Source: Embiotoca jacksoni (lineage: Eukaryota > Chordata > Actinopteri > Embiotocidae). Taken from it: 64,000 bases of DNA. Shown here piece by piece: positions 12,169-27,200 of this stretch. The translations under genes were made by a program, and so were the position numbers. The notes beneath the pieces are model-generated. The model saw only the letters and a list, made by a program, of their open reading frames with translations, searched no databases and was not told where the DNA came from. The number at the start of each line of letters is the position of its first letter. Positions within the stretch are counted from its first letter, which is position 1. The DNA lies in the NCBI GenBank assembly GCA_022577435.1, contig JAKOON010000009.1:4117754-4181753 (forward strand). The letters run 5' to 3'.

Positions 12169-15100
12169 ATGGACAGAATCAGTAAGTTGTGGTTTAATTA
12201 ACGTGAAGCCAGCTTCCAGATATTTACATATAAGTGAAATGTGTTTTATGTTGCTCATGCGGTCGCCAACGCTGGGTGTGTGTGTAGCCTGTAGGTAATA
12301 TTGCTAACCAGCTTGCTGTCAATCAGAGCTTCATTCAGCAATTCATGGATTTAATATTAATCTGATTATCCAATGACCGTATCAGCGTTGTTTCAGTTTC
12401 TCTTGAATACATAGAGCCAAGATAAACGATCTGAGTTAGTAGTGTTTTAAAAAGACGCCTCCTCCTGTCTGCTCCCTGCAGGGATGTGGTCTGTTTTTGT
12501 TTAGTACGTTCAGTCTCCTTTGTGGTGTTGTTGTTGTTGTTTTGTTGTTGTTTTTTTTCTGCAGATGTGCCCCCTGTGGGCCCCCTGGACCTGCCGATGT
12601 CCCTGCTGGAGATGGGATGCTCTGGCAGATTTGAGCTCATCACACGTCCCCTGCCAGACCAGCCTTTAGCTCCGCAGAGCACGGTCAGTAACGGTGCTGG
12701 GAAGTAATGTAAAGTACATTTACTCAAGTGCTGTGCGTTTTAAAGTATCTGGACTTCAGTTAAGTATTCCCATTTGATGCTTCTGTTTACTTCCACTCTA
12801 TGTGACAGCTTTACTTGATTTCCAGATGAATATTTGCCACAATATATGATATAATAAACTTAAAATGCAACACAAGATTGACCCAGAGGTTTCCAACTTT
12901 TTTTTTTTGGACATTTTACAAAAAGCAGCGTTTTGTAGGGGGTCACATTTCAAATGGTGATCAGTCGGTAATCTTTTTTTGATTCATTATTTTATATTAC
13001 CATCTGTAAATAGTCGACAGTAATCATTGTGGAAAACGCAGGGGAATTACATGCAATTAAGGAACTCAACTTAAATCTGATTTGCTATTCTCCTGCGCAG
13101 CTTCCTCATGGCCTTCCTCCCACCAGCCTGACCTTGGAGACAGAAGTAGAGAAACAGTTTTTACGGGACCCTGCCTGGCTTCCTATACACGACACAGACT
13201 TTGCCTTCCAGAAGTTTCTCAAGTACGTAAGACTGTTTATTATTTGGATGTTGGTGGTGTAGAAGGCATTACTAGTGTCATGATCTATTTATAGGTTTGA
13301 TTGAATAACAAAAAAGAATGTAATCATAAATTTCAGGCCTGTTTGGGAGCTCTAAAATGTTGTTTGTGGGGGGGGGAAATAAAGATATTCAGTGCGCAGA
13401 TAAAAAAATAAATAATGATCGGATGTTATATTATTAGGGTTTGGATTTATCTAATATACTTAAAGAAGATGTAATATTTGTGTGTCATTATTTCCAGGGT
13501 GACTGAGAGGAAGGTTAATATCGCCTCTCTGCTCAACTGCACTCCGTCTGCGCTTCACTCTGGTCTTTCCGTTGTCAGAGATCCAACCACAGGGATGCTT
13601 CTGGACTTCACGGAGGTAATGTGGCTCCCTTTTCCTTTAAAACGTCTTAAAACAACATCGTAGCTGTTAATTCTGTTACCTCTATTTGGGCGAATTATTC
13701 TCACTATCAACAGACAAAAATAAAACCATTTCTGAGGTCACGTTTTGTGACATGTTTGCTGAAGAAAAAAAGAGTCCCACTCCTCCTCATCATCTGAATA
13801 ACCCAAATAAATCAAAATTATTAAGTTAACATCAATTAATAGGTTTAAAGAAAAGATCATTTTGATAAATCTGTCAAATTGTAAAAATAGAGTTTAAAGC
13901 CAACACGTTTTTCTATATTTCTGGTTTCTATCAAAGGAGAATGTGATCATTACGGGTCTAAGCAAAGTGAAGGCTAATTAACATTCAATCTGTTTTTCAA
14001 TCTATCCTTTCTCCTTCAGGTGTTACTGGAGAACACAGGCATGTCAGCAAAGAACTCGCTGTCGTTGCAGCGGCAGCCTGGACCTCCTTCAGAAAGCCTC
14101 CGAGGAAGCAACACCAACTACCCCTTCCTCCCCGGTGAGACATAGTCATTTAAAGCAATTTCACTTTCGTAATTTGTTTCCTTCCTTTAGTGCAGATGTT
14201 TGCAAGTGAGGTGTTTTCATTACCTCCTGATATATTTTTTGCAATATTTCCACAGGAGGGATGGAGGAACTCACTCTGGACCAAATTAAAAATAAATCTG
14301 AGCTCGAGACGGCAATAGATTTTGAGAATGGTGATTTATTTAAATTTTTTTACATTGTGATTTTCAGCGTTGTAAAACTAATGTCAGAAATGATGTTGCT
14401 CTTTCTGTTTTTTCTGGTTTAATTTGTCACTTTTCTCTCATAGATTTACTGAGAGTCCCGCCTGGACTTAAAGCTGGGATGGATTTTACTGACAAAGGTT
14501 TGATATCACAGTTCTATGTATGTAAAAAAAAAAAAAAATCCTTCATGGTTTATAGATAATCATTCGTAACTGTTTTTACTTAAATTTATATCTCGAAGAT
14601 GCCAAATTAGCAAAGCCGGAGGTCAACCTCATGTCCCTCCTGTCCACACTGGAAGACATCCCTGATCTTCAGCCTGAGGCAGAGGAGAAGGAGGAAGGCA
14701 AAGGAAGTGAAGAAGCCCCCAAACTACCCAGAACAAACAGTCTCGAAGACTTGGGCATCAAGGTACCTCATTTAACATTCTGTGTTTGGTAAAATACTTT
14801 AATTCAGCTTAAAGTGATCAACTGCAAATGGTCCATATTAAAATGGATCTTTGCATTATGGAAATCGCAGACAAAAGTTTGATACAAAGAAACACGTCTG
14901 ATAAAATGACTTATGTTTTCAGCTAAATCCTATATAATTACTTGTTAATTTTGCAAACTAAAATTAATCCCAACATAATGCAACCCTTTATGCCTTTTTA
15001 TATGACCTAAATATAAAGTATGCTGTTGCCTCTGGCTGAACATGAGCTGCACTGAAATCCCGTCCTCTTCTGTGTTCAGGATGCTGTGTCATCCTCGTCT

Positions 15101-18100
15101 CCCCCGGAGACAGGAAAAGAGGAGAAATCAAAGCCAAAAGAGAATCCGGTGGAAAACAAGAAATGGGCAATTCCTGTCAACATAACATCACCTTGTGATG
15201 ATTTTTATAAACGCATCCCCAACCCAGCTTTTAAGGTGGGGATTCCTGCAATCATCCAGTTACCTAAAATATGATATAATGTCTGTCAGTGCCTCCAAAC
15301 GCACACACTTTCCTCCCACCTCTTTTATTTATTGTCTCTGTGTGATGAATCACTACATGAAAATCACTTCGGCTGAGCATCCGGCGGTAACTGATCTGTT
15401 TCTCTTCCCTCCTCTGGCTCAGTGGCCGTTTGAGCTGGACGTTTTCCAGAAACAGGCTGTGCTGAGGCTGGAGGCTCACGACTCTGTGTTTGTAGCTGCG
15501 CACACCTCCGCTGGCAAAACAGTGGTGGCCGAGTACGCCATCGCTCTCTCACAGAAACACATGACAAGGTGTGTGTTTGTTGGTGCGACTTTATTACTTC
15601 TGGCCAACACATGTGTGTAGGAGCACAGCTGTGCAGCGAACTAAACACTCTTCAATACAAACTGAAGGCGGCCGTTAGGCTTTGAAGTTAGACAGGAAGA
15701 AAAAAAACAGCAATGACATTAAAAAAAATTTTTTTTTAAAAATAAGAAATTCAGTGTTAATGAGTTCACAGGATAAAAAGAGGTAAACCAAATTAATTGC
15801 AAAAATTGTTGCATACAATAAAAAAGAAAACTGGATTTACCAAAGTGTAAGCGAACTGTCAAATAAGTTACACTGTTCATTATGCCAGAAAGAAATATAG
15901 GATCCCCAGTAAAGTACAACACCAACTCCATGTTCGATACAGTAATTAATCCAGGTAATGTACACATAAAGTAAACTAAAGTAAAAGTGAAAAGAGTTCA
16001 ACATGTGACAGTTAGCCAATGAGCAGTTTGCCAACTAGCAATGTAATAGCCTCAAACAGCTCGTATAACGATTAGCTTTACTGGCTGTAAGAAAATGTAA
16101 CCTAGCTAAATCAATAATCGGCTACAGATGATGCTACAACAAGGTTTATTGTTGTGGTCGAGTGGAAAGTTCAAATCTCCAAAATGTTAGCCTTTCAGAA
16201 TCTGTCTGGGCCGCTAATGTTCAAACATAGATAATACATGATTAGACAAACGATGTGCAGATTAATATATAGCTTTCTTTACATGTTGTTATACTTGATT
16301 TCTAAAAATGTAGAATATCAGAAGTCGGACTCTGATGTCTTTGCAGTATTAAAGGTTCCCATATTTGGTCTCTCCCTGGTGTTTTTATAGGACCATCTAC
16401 ACGTCTCCTATCAAGGCTCTGTCAAACCAGAAGTTCAGAGACTTTAAAAACACGTTTGGAGATGTTGGCCTCCTGACGGGCGACGTGCAGCTCAGTCCCG
16501 AGTCTTCCTGTCTCATCATGACCACAGAGATCCTCAGGTACTCCGGCTGTGTGCTATAAATATTAGAGTGATGTGCTCAAAAAAGAAAGTTTCTAGACTC
16601 CTTTATCGTGCTGTCCACCCTCAGGTCTATGCTTTACAACGGCTCGGAGGTCATCAGAGACTTGGAGTGGGTGATCTTCGATGAAGTCCACTACATTAAC
16701 GACGCCGAGGTCAGGGGGCCGCCCCGCAGATTCCCCTCCATTTATCTGATTTACTGTGTGAAATCAAGAATAATTGGTTTTCCTTTCCTGTTTGTTTTCC
16801 TCAGAGAGGAGTTGTGTGGGAGGAGGTTTTGATTATGCTTCCTGATCACGTCAGCATCATTCTCCTTAGCGCCACAGTGCCAAATGCTCTGGAGTTTAGC
16901 GAGTGGATCGGGTAAATGCACCACACTGACAATGAATGACAATGCCAATACAATGAATATTAGAGAGCTATTTCTTAAGCAGTGATAGAGGCTACAATCT
17001 GGATTTTTATCTCGGATATCTGTTCCAAAAATGACACATAAGCTCCTAGCATCAGTTGTGTTGTTTTATTTTTTGAACATTGCTTTTTCTGCTTCTCTTT
17101 TTCTTTTTCTTTTTTAACTCCAGTCGTATTAAGAAAAAGCACATTTATGTGATCAGCACGATGAAGAGACCAGTGCCTTTGGAGCATTATCTGTACACTG
17201 GAAACAGCACCAAGACTCAGAAAGAGATGTTCCTGCTCGTGGACCCAGCAGGAAACTTCATGACTAAAGGGTACGACTTCACTGTGTGGGACTTTATTAG
17301 GTGATTGTTAATTTGAGCTATTTCTCTTCAAGGAAGTTGTGTTCCTTGTTCAGGTATTACACCGCCGTCGATGCCAAAAAGGAGCGCACCAGCAAACATG
17401 CCCAATCATTTGGCACGAAAAACACTTCTCACAGCACCACAGCCAGTCAGGTAATTCTTCTTCTATCAGCTGTCTGAATCTTGATTTCCCCCAACGACAT
17501 CCTCGTGTGTCTCATCCCTGTCTGTGTTTTTTTTTTTTTTTTCTTCCCCCTTCAGGACCGAGCAGTGTGGCTCACCCTCGTGCACTTCCTGTCTCGACGG
17601 CAGCAGACGCCGGTGGTCGCGTTCACCTTTTCCCGGACGCGGTGCGACGATAATGCCCGCTCGCTGGACTCCATGGACCTGACCACCTCCATCGAGAAGG
17701 CCGAGATCCACTCTTTCTTCCAGAAGAGCCTGAGTCGCCTCCGAGGAGGAGACCGGCAGCTGCCGCAGGTAAACAGCAGCCAGCGGGGACCCTGGTGTCT
17801 CCTCTCCCCAGGCCGCTTTCTGAAGTAGTGATTCACTCTGCTTGAATGATCATTTTCTCCTTTTATTTGCATGTTTAATTATCGTCTGGCACAGACGGCT
17901 CCCCTCGGTACAATATATTCATCATAATGAAGGGAAAGAAAAAAAACATTCTCTATTTTGGGTACATATTTGCTGCACCAGGCAAGGACTTGCAGAAGCA
18001 TACTGATGTAGAGCTAAAGTGATGAGGCATTTGCAAATTTATCAATACATGTTTTTAAAGTCTTATGTGAAATTAAAATGAATATCTTGTTTTGGGTTGC

Positions 18101-21100
18101 TTAGCAAAACAAAGTTTTGAAGTTTTAATGGGCATAATTAGTATTTTTTAACATTAATATGGCCAAATGATCGATCAGCAATGATCAAAACTGCAAGTCG
18201 CAGACTTGCACAGATCTGTGTGATGCATTATTTAAAATGGATAAAGTAATCAAGAGATTTATTGGCTTTTAACATTTGATAAAATATTGGTTTCGGCATT
18301 ATTTTATGGTTTATTTATTAACTTTGTGCAGATATAAAGTAGAATACAGTAATACAGCTTCAGACTTGTTGATGCAGATCTTGGTCATGAGGGACCTGTT
18401 GAAGAGAGGAATCGCAGTCCATCACAGCGGGATCCTGCCGATCCTGAAGGAGGTCATTGAGATGCTTTTCTCACGAGGTCTCGTAAAGGTGAGTCAGACA
18501 GGAAGATGAAAACAAAGATATCGAAGATGTTAGTTTTTAATGATTAAGATCGAATCAATTTAACAAACAAATTTATACTAAAGTGACTATGTATTGCAAA
18601 CCCACCCGCTCGCTAGTTTAAGCGTAATATGCAGATACAATTGGCTCTTTCTAACTCTCGTCATATTCCTTTCTTCTCCCAGGTGCTGTTTGCCACTGAG
18701 ACATTTGCGATGGGAGTGAACATGCCCGCCAGGACCGTGGTGTTCGACAGCATCAGGAAACACGACGGGACCGGCTTCAGAAATCTGCTGCCAGGTTTGA
18801 CGCGCTGTTTCCGCTCTTTCATCATGAACCAACATTTGTTATTCTCTTTCATCTCGGAGGATGAATCGGAGTCGAGAAAAACCACCGCGTTTGGATATCT
18901 CTTTTATGTTGTGAACCGTACTTTTAGGGGAATACATTCAGATGGCGGGCAGAGCGGGCCGGAGAGGCCTGGACGCCACCGGCACTGTCATCATCCTGTG
19001 CAAAGCCGGCGTTCACGAGATGGCAGCTCTGCATGTCATGATGCTGGTGAGGCTCTCCGCGTTTCAAAACCCACAGCAGTGGTTTAGTTTTGTCACATCC
19101 ATCTGCCGCATGGGTTTATACATCATTTGCTATTAAGTCTCCTGGTAACCGGTCCCGCATATCTAAAGCAGAGCTGCGCCGCTTGTTTATTTTGGCTGTG
19201 ACTCAAGGAAGGTGTCGCTGAGCTATTCATTTAACATTTAATTACACAGTTGAGTGGGCTCCTTTAACTCAGTCTCCATCTGTAGGCAGTTTGGAAAGGA
19301 GTGTTTGGATTTTAATGTGCTCAAATCATTTTGCTTTTATCCCTTTTTTTCTGACAGGAGCTTTACATTCTCGATTAAATGTAGGAAAGCCAGAGCCTGC
19401 TCTTCTGTAGATGGTGTAACATTATTTTATGTGTTTGTTGTAGTCTTTTCTTGACCACCTAGAGTGTTATTGGATTTTTGAGATTAAAAAAAAAAATCAT
19501 TTTTTTAGCTACGGTGCGGGGCCGAGGGATTTAGTGTATACCTATCCAAAAATAGCAAGTTTGTCATAAGTGCTGTCGTTGGATAAACTCTGGGTGTCTG
19601 GATGTCTCTCTGCTTGTCAATCTTGTGTGCTTCGTTTATAACACGATATGAAGCCAACACATCGGTGCTCTTTTAAAAAACATGTTAAATAAGAATCCTT
19701 AATGTAGCCTGCCCGTGAACCTATCCTTCCTCACACTGATTCATTTTGTTCAGTTTTTTTTTTTTTTTTTTTTTTACATGTAAAGAAACAAAAACCTTCT
19801 GATGATAAAAGACATCAGTGTTATCAGTAGACAAATTCAGAGCACTCTTGCCACTTATTTCTGTGCTGACTTCTGTTGTGCTGACGTCATCCTCTTTGTC
19901 CTGCTCAGGGTAAACCCACCACCCTCCACTCCCAGTTCAGACTGACCTACACTATGATCCTCAACCTGCTGCGAGTGGAAGCCCTCCGAGTGACCGACAT
20001 GATGAGGAGGAGCTTCTCTGAAAGCCACAGGGACACTCAGGTAACATAGACCGGCAGAGTGGGAGGAGGAGGAGGAGGAGGCTTTAAGTGAGGCTAGAGT
20101 ATAAAATGAATAAAAAGTAAGACTTTCTGTTACAGTTACAGCATTATTTAGTTGTTCTGCCTTTTATTCCTGTTTAATCTCCCCTCCTGTCCTCCTTCTC
20201 TTTTTTAAGTCATAACAGCTGCTTCTCTTCTCTTCTTGTCTTCCTCCTCCTCCTCCTCCTCCTCCTCCTCTTCCTCTCGCTTTAGGCCCAGGAGAAGAGG
20301 ATCAGCCAGCTGAAGCGGGCGTTGTCCACTCTGCCTCCGCTGGACACGGAGGGCCAGCTGTCCGACCTGATGCCTTACTACCACACCGTGACGGAGCTGC
20401 GAAACACCACAGAAGCCCTCCAAGTACGCTCGCACACACTGTACAGCATAAACGCCGAAGATCAGTTTGCACGGCTTTGATCAGCTGCGTGTTTATCGTT
20501 TACATTTCCTCCCTGGTGTTTCATTGTCAGCGCGCTATGCTGGAGTCTGTGAACGGACTGAAAGCTCTGTCGGTGGGCCGAGTTGTGGTGGTTAACAACA
20601 AACAGCATCTCAACGCCCTGGGAGTCATTCTGCAGGTTGGTGTGTTGTGGTTTTAAAACAGCTCCCCTGGTACACCTGCACACAGTTTTTCAATGTACTC
20701 GGCAGGTCGGTTTCCCAAGCATGTTGGAGAACACACTGCAGTTCTTCTGTGGACGTCTGTCTCTTCATGTAATCCCAGACTGACTCCGCAGTGTTGAGAT
20801 CAGGTCTGTGCAGCTCATAACAACTGCTTCAGGACTCCTCCTTCTTTATTGTGGTTCAAGATAGTCAAGTCAGTTTTGTTTACTGTATACGTGCACATTT
20901 AAATACAACAACGTGACCAAAGTGCTGCATAACATTAGACAATTAAAACAACCAGAATGAAACATTTATGTCATTTAGTAAAATATATAGTAATTTATAT
21001 TCATTCACGTTTGGAGTCGTTGTCTTGATGCAGAATGAATTTCAGACGCCTTCCTCATGGTGCTGCATGACGGATACAAAATCCAAAGCTTCTAAATTTT

Positions 21101-23275
21101 GCTGTATTTAGTTAATATGGGAAGCAATTAACAATCTAATGACAAGTTATAGTAAAAAATTATGGAAAATAAGGGGAATTTAGTTCCACAAATGAAAGTG
21201 TAAAAATGAACATGCACAAATTACAAAAAGATTTAATTACCCTGATGGATGCAGAAACTGTGTTTGGAGATAAGTGAAGTAAAACTATCCTGTTTTACAA
21301 GATAAGTATTGAAGTATTGACGTGAACATTGTGTGTAAATAATACAGCCTTATCGTTTTTATAGAGTCTGTGTCTCATTTCTTATGTGTGCCTCTTTGCT
21401 TACAAGCCAAATAGAAGATTTCCAATCATACCAACAATTTTGTTGACTTGCATTCATCAGAGGTGGGCTGTCTCTAAATAATTATAATTTCATTTTAAGT
21501 GCCAATGTCATTGTTATATTTTTTGTACTGTTTTTCCAGTACAAGAAAAGCTGTATCCTGTTTGACCTGTTGATGGCGGCACCAGAGATTCATTTGAAGA
21601 AACCCTTGACTTACATTGAACAACTATTTGAGGAACATGTGGGCAAAGGGATATTACAACATCTGATGAGAAAAGTTAGACAATCAGCTATTTACACCTG
21701 CAAGTGGTTCAGAGTTATGGTGTCATTCAACCTCTGTGTCTGAACTGAGGGAATAACCACACGCGTGGAAAAAAAACACACGACAATACTACATTTTGAG
21801 CCACAAGTCGACCGTGACGTCCCCGCTGTGTGAACACTGTGCCTCTGTGTGTCTCTGACTTCCACCTCTGTCTTCTCTCTGTGTCACAGGTATCTAATGA
21901 CTCGGTGAATCGCACCTTCACGGCTCTCATTATCTGCGAGAAGGGCAACGAGGAAGGAGAAGGCAACAACAACGCTGCTTTCCCTCACCTCTTCAACACG
22001 GCTCTCTTCATACCTGAAGGTAGGCAGATGGTTTCAGGTGTTCACGCTTCCTCACCGACGTCCCCTTCTTGAACACTAAAGCACGACTGCTTTTCTCAGA
22101 CATATTTGAGTTCAACAGCAGAACGGGAATGATGTTTCCTGTCTGTCTTTGGTTTCCGTCAGGCCCTTGCAGCCACACGGTTCAGAAGCTGAAGCTTCAG
22201 GACGTCTCGGGCATCACGGTGAAAACCCTCAAAGTGATTCCAGACAGGATCATTGATAACTACAACAAGAGACAGCAACCGCGGTTCAGGTGTGTGAGCT
22301 CGTGTCTTTATTTAGGAAAGCTAAACAGCTGCTCTTGTATTTAACCCGAGTTATGATACCTTGCAGCGGGCAGCCTGGGTAACCTTTGTGGGTCTGTTTC
22401 TCTACTGTGTGTTTGAGACACTTCATTTAAAGGTGCCTTCTGGAGTTTTTGACCAGTAGCAGCGCTATGGAGCAAAATGTTAAGTTGGTGGTTTTGTTTA
22501 CATCATCCACATGCACGAATAAACCCGACAATTGGTTTCACGCAGGTCCACTGACTGACAGGTGGTGGCAATAACACGGCAAGAAAATAAATAAATAAAG
22601 GCAGTGAAGATTGCTAGCTAGTCAACATCAGTGTATAGATCTTCTGTGTTGTCGGGATGAAGATGTGTGTGAAACATCCACATATTAGAATTTGCAGCTT
22701 CTTTGCAACGACATCCATATTTGAAGTATTGTCTGTTGTCATGGCTACAACTTTGTCATCTATCAGAATCAGATTTATTGGCCAAATTCCTTCAAAGTCT
22801 TCTACATATATTATATAAGTCTGGACGAATATGAATATAAACTGCAACTGGGTGGCTTGGTGGAGACGAGGAGGCGATTCTTGTTGTTGTCAGTCAGCTT
22901 TTAACACAGATTTGTTTATTTATTTCCTTTTTAAAAAAAATTTAAAATTTAAAATATATCACACAAAAAAAGTAGCTCTATCAAAATAAAACGCATCATC
23001 TTTGTTTTTGTCTTTGTCAAGATATTCTCTTAACTCTCTTCCTGACTCCTTCTTGTCCTGTAGGCATGACCCTCCCGGCCAAGCCATCTCCACAGCAACG
23101 CAGGAGCTCCTGCGATTGGCCGAAGCCAGCCCCGGCGGCAAGATAGCGACCCTCGACCCCGTGAACGACCTGCAGCTGAAGAGCATGGATGTGGTGGAGG
23201 GCTCCATGAGGGTCCGTGTGCTGCAAGACAGCCTCAAGGATTTCAACTGCATCCACTCGCCCACATTCGCAGAGC

Positions 23276-23316
<41 letters not shown>

Positions 23317-24168
23317 TGTGTTTTGTATTTGTGTGAACACAATCCTCAAAGAATGCACTCTTTTTAAGTTATTTCTAGTTTTGAAATGTGCTACAAAGAT
23401 AAATAATGTAGCAGAAATTTATATTTCAGTTTTTGTGAATAAAGACATCAAATTTATTTTGTGCAGCAGTTGCATACTTATGCAGCTAATTACCATCACA
23501 GCCTTACATAAGACTCATATTTTGCAATAGGCCCCCCTCTGAGGCCGTCTCTTATTTCTCCGCTTTCATTGCCTTTCCTTTTATCCCTCTATCATTTCTC
23601 ATCTAGTTTTACAATATAAACATCAAACTCCACCGCAAGATTTCTGCTTTCGTGTTGTACCTCCTGTCTTCCTTCCTGGCAGCATCATTGACGAGATAAG
23701 ATGCGAGAATCGGTGCTGACTGTTTCTATAATTAACCATATAGGCTCGTAGCAGCAGCTCATCGCTGTCTCACAGGCACGGCGTGTCATTTGAGCAAGCT
23801 CACACACACACACACACACACACTCACACACTCACCACTTATTACATTGCAAGATAACAGGCTCTTACTTGCAGTATCACCGTCTCCTCTTATCGCTGCA
23901 CTTTCACACTTCCTTGTGTATTCAACAGTGTGTATTAGGAAATCAATGGTTAATGCAGTGTGCTCTTCACTGCAAGCTGTTCATATATAGTTATTGGCCT
24001 CACTGGGTTTTATGTACAATATCCACCAAGTGATTTTCCTCTGGTGTCAATGAGAGTAAAACAGGCAGCAGTTTCCTCTCTGCTACAATGCAGCGCGGCT
24101 TTTTTGTTGTCATTTTGAAACCAGGTCAAGTACTGCTGTACTGCTGTTGTGTACTCAAGTTCAATAAC

Positions 24169-24216
<48 letters not shown>

Positions 24217-27200
24217 TTGTTTGTGTCAGTTTGCTCGTGTTAAGGAGAGGATGAGTGTGCAGGAGGAGCTGGACCAGCTGCTGTTCCTGGTGTCGGACCA
24301 GTCTCTGACTCTGCTGCCTGAATACCACCAGAGGATCAAGGTTTGGATCAGACGTTTGATGTGATCTAATGTGTTTCTGATTAGTCAATCAGCAGAAACA
24401 TAAATACATCGTCAGTTATTTTCACAACTGGTGCATTTTTAGTCATTTATTGAGGAAAAATTTAAAAAAATGTATTCCTGGTTTCAGCTTCTTAAATTCA
24501 AAAATGTTCTTCTTTCCTCAGTCTTCTATGATTACAAAATTAAATATCTGTTTGTCAGACAAAATTACACCGTATAATTATTTATTAATTAGCATTTAGG
24601 TACAAAGTACAGCTGAGGATGTCGAGAAAACTGAATATTTGACCTGATGGTTGCACTCGATGAAATGTCAGAGTGGTTCTTACTGTTTATTATAGAAATC
24701 ATCTAATACTTGTTCACTAAAAAACAAAAACCTCCCAGAGGCTCTAATGGAAAATCTGGAATAGTCAATGTAATTAGGATTCATCCTCCGAGGACCACGA
24801 ATGGTTGTTGAGATCAGTCTGGATCAAAGTCATTGACGGACTGACTGACGTCTCCATCTCTTGAGCCTGCTAACATGACAGTCGGTGTTAGAGGAATATA
24901 TTGTAATTGAGTGCAGCCCAATGAAACTTCACCTCGACGGATCCTGAACAAACACTCAAGAGGTTTTATTTCCCTGCTGGTCTCCTTCAGGTCCTTCAGT
25001 CCCTCCAGTACGTCGACAGCAGCGGGGCGGTGCAGCTCAAAGGCCGCGTCGCTTGTCAGATCAGCAGCCACGAGCTGCTGCTGACCGAGCTGCTGTTCGA
25101 GAACGTCCTGAGCCCGCTGGCGCCCGAGGAGAGCGCCGCCCTGCTGTCCTGTCTGGTCTTCACGCAGAACACGCAGGTGGAGCCGCACATTACCAACACG
25201 CTGCAGGAGGTGAGGAAGAGCAGGAGGAGGAGGAGGAGGAGGTGTTTTATTGCTTGCACCTCGTTATTAAAGTGACGGCGAACGTGACGTGTGTCCTTGA
25301 CATACTGTACAGACTTCACGGTGACTCATGCTCATCACATGGTGCAGATTTGATGCATAACGTTATGCAGACAGGACAACCGGACACTCCACCTGACTCA
25401 CCCATGTGGTCTGCTGCTGCCAAACGCCGGCGTCAGTGTGTGTCGGGAACTGCCCGGACATGAAAGTGCTTTACGGGGGGGGGGGGGTTTAAATTAGTGA
25501 TGACACGAGTAGAGATTTCTGAGAGCCCAGAAGAACAGAGACGCCGGGGCCGCAGTTTGTGAAACGGATTTCCTGAACTTAAACGACAAGTTCATCCTGT
25601 TAACACTGAGAGACGGGCGAGCCAGTCCCTTGTAAAACTTAAAAGTGTGTGTCCGACAGTTTTTACCTACTTCATCCCATCACCTGTCTATTTTTCTTCC
25701 AGGGCATCAAGCGGGTGCTGTCAGTGGCTCAGCGTATCGGAGAGCTGCAGAGGGACTGTGGGATACCGCAGACAGCCGAGGAGTTTGTAGGCCAGTTCAA
25801 GTTTGGCCTGACAGAGGTGGTGTACTGCTGGGCCAGAGGCATGGTGAGCTTTAACACGGCGGCTCGTGGTTTTGATGCCAGTTGCCCCCATTATGAAAAT
25901 GCAGTCTGTATCTAGATGAGAAAAAAAACAAAAAACAAACGTGTTAAAGGGGCATTCAACCAATTTTACCGATGAAAATCATTTGTCGTCGTGCAGACTG
26001 GTGAAAACACTGTTTAATGTCCTCTGTGGCTCTCAAAGCAGATTTCAAGAGTATATCTCGCCGTCTGCTGAATGAATTTAAAGGTTCATTTTTCGATGAC
26101 TCTTCTGAGTTTCCCGGTTTTGTGTAAGTGCGGTATCATATTGCTGGAGTACATCTTCAATGCACGTGTAAATATGAGATGAACTCGGACAGATGCTCGC
26201 ACCACATGAGCAGTGGCAGCGGCAGGATTAAATTTCATAGTACTCACAAGAACTGACCTTAACATGAAGGTTCCTGCGCACATGTACTCAGCAAGCAAGC
26301 AGAAGAAAGTGTTTTATTTTTTTGCTTCATAGTCACAGACACAACAACCACTAAATAATTTCTGATTAGCCATCGTAACATTAGTAAGTGGACGCAGCAA
26401 AAAAATTAAATAAGACGGGATCTGCTGTTTTTACATTTTATTGTCAAGATAGGATGTTAAAAGAATTTCCACACAAGGGCGTACAGGGCTGTCATTGCTG
26501 GAGGTGAAGTGTAAACGTAATCTGTACTGTGCACTTTCTAATGAAAATGAGCCAATGACTTAGAAAAAGACGCACATGTCTTCGTCCTCTGCTGAGGCAA
26601 GACAGTGTAACGCATCCTAAAACTAATCCACTTAAAAGTTATTACTTAAACTGCCAAAATTCCTCATTTACAGACTAACTTCCTGGTTTCAGCCATTGTA
26701 CTTCCTGTAGGTTGGTAGATTTATGGTTATCTTGTTATGCCTTATTCCCTACAAACTCACATCATAATTGTTTACATGATTTATATAAAAGTTAAAATAG
26801 TCAAAAATCTCGTAAAATGCATTATGATAATGGAAACGTGCATCTATTCACTGCAGTTCCCCACACAGACCGGTATCTGATGAGAATTCAGGTTAAAGGT
26901 TGTCGAGGCTCCTACTCTGTATGAAGTTGTTTTAAACACTTTACAGTAAATTTTAGTTCACATTAAGACATAAAACAATCCTCGAGATGCGTGCTACTGA
27001 ACTTGCTCATGTCACACCTCTGTCCCGTCCCAGCCCTTCGCCGAGATCGCCCAGCTGACTGACGTCCAGGAGGGCACGGTGGTCCGCTGCATCCAGCGCC
27101 TGGACGAGGTGCTGAAGGAGGTGCGACAGGCCGCCCGCATCGTGGGAGACTCCGTCCTGGGCAGCAAGATGGAGAGGGCGTCCCTGGCAATCCGCAGGGA

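Noticed and set aside
19800..19872. Box C/D snoRNA candidate in skic2 intron 19 (TGATGAT ... CTGA)
   Set aside because: The ends do not form a terminal stem and no guide element could be assigned.
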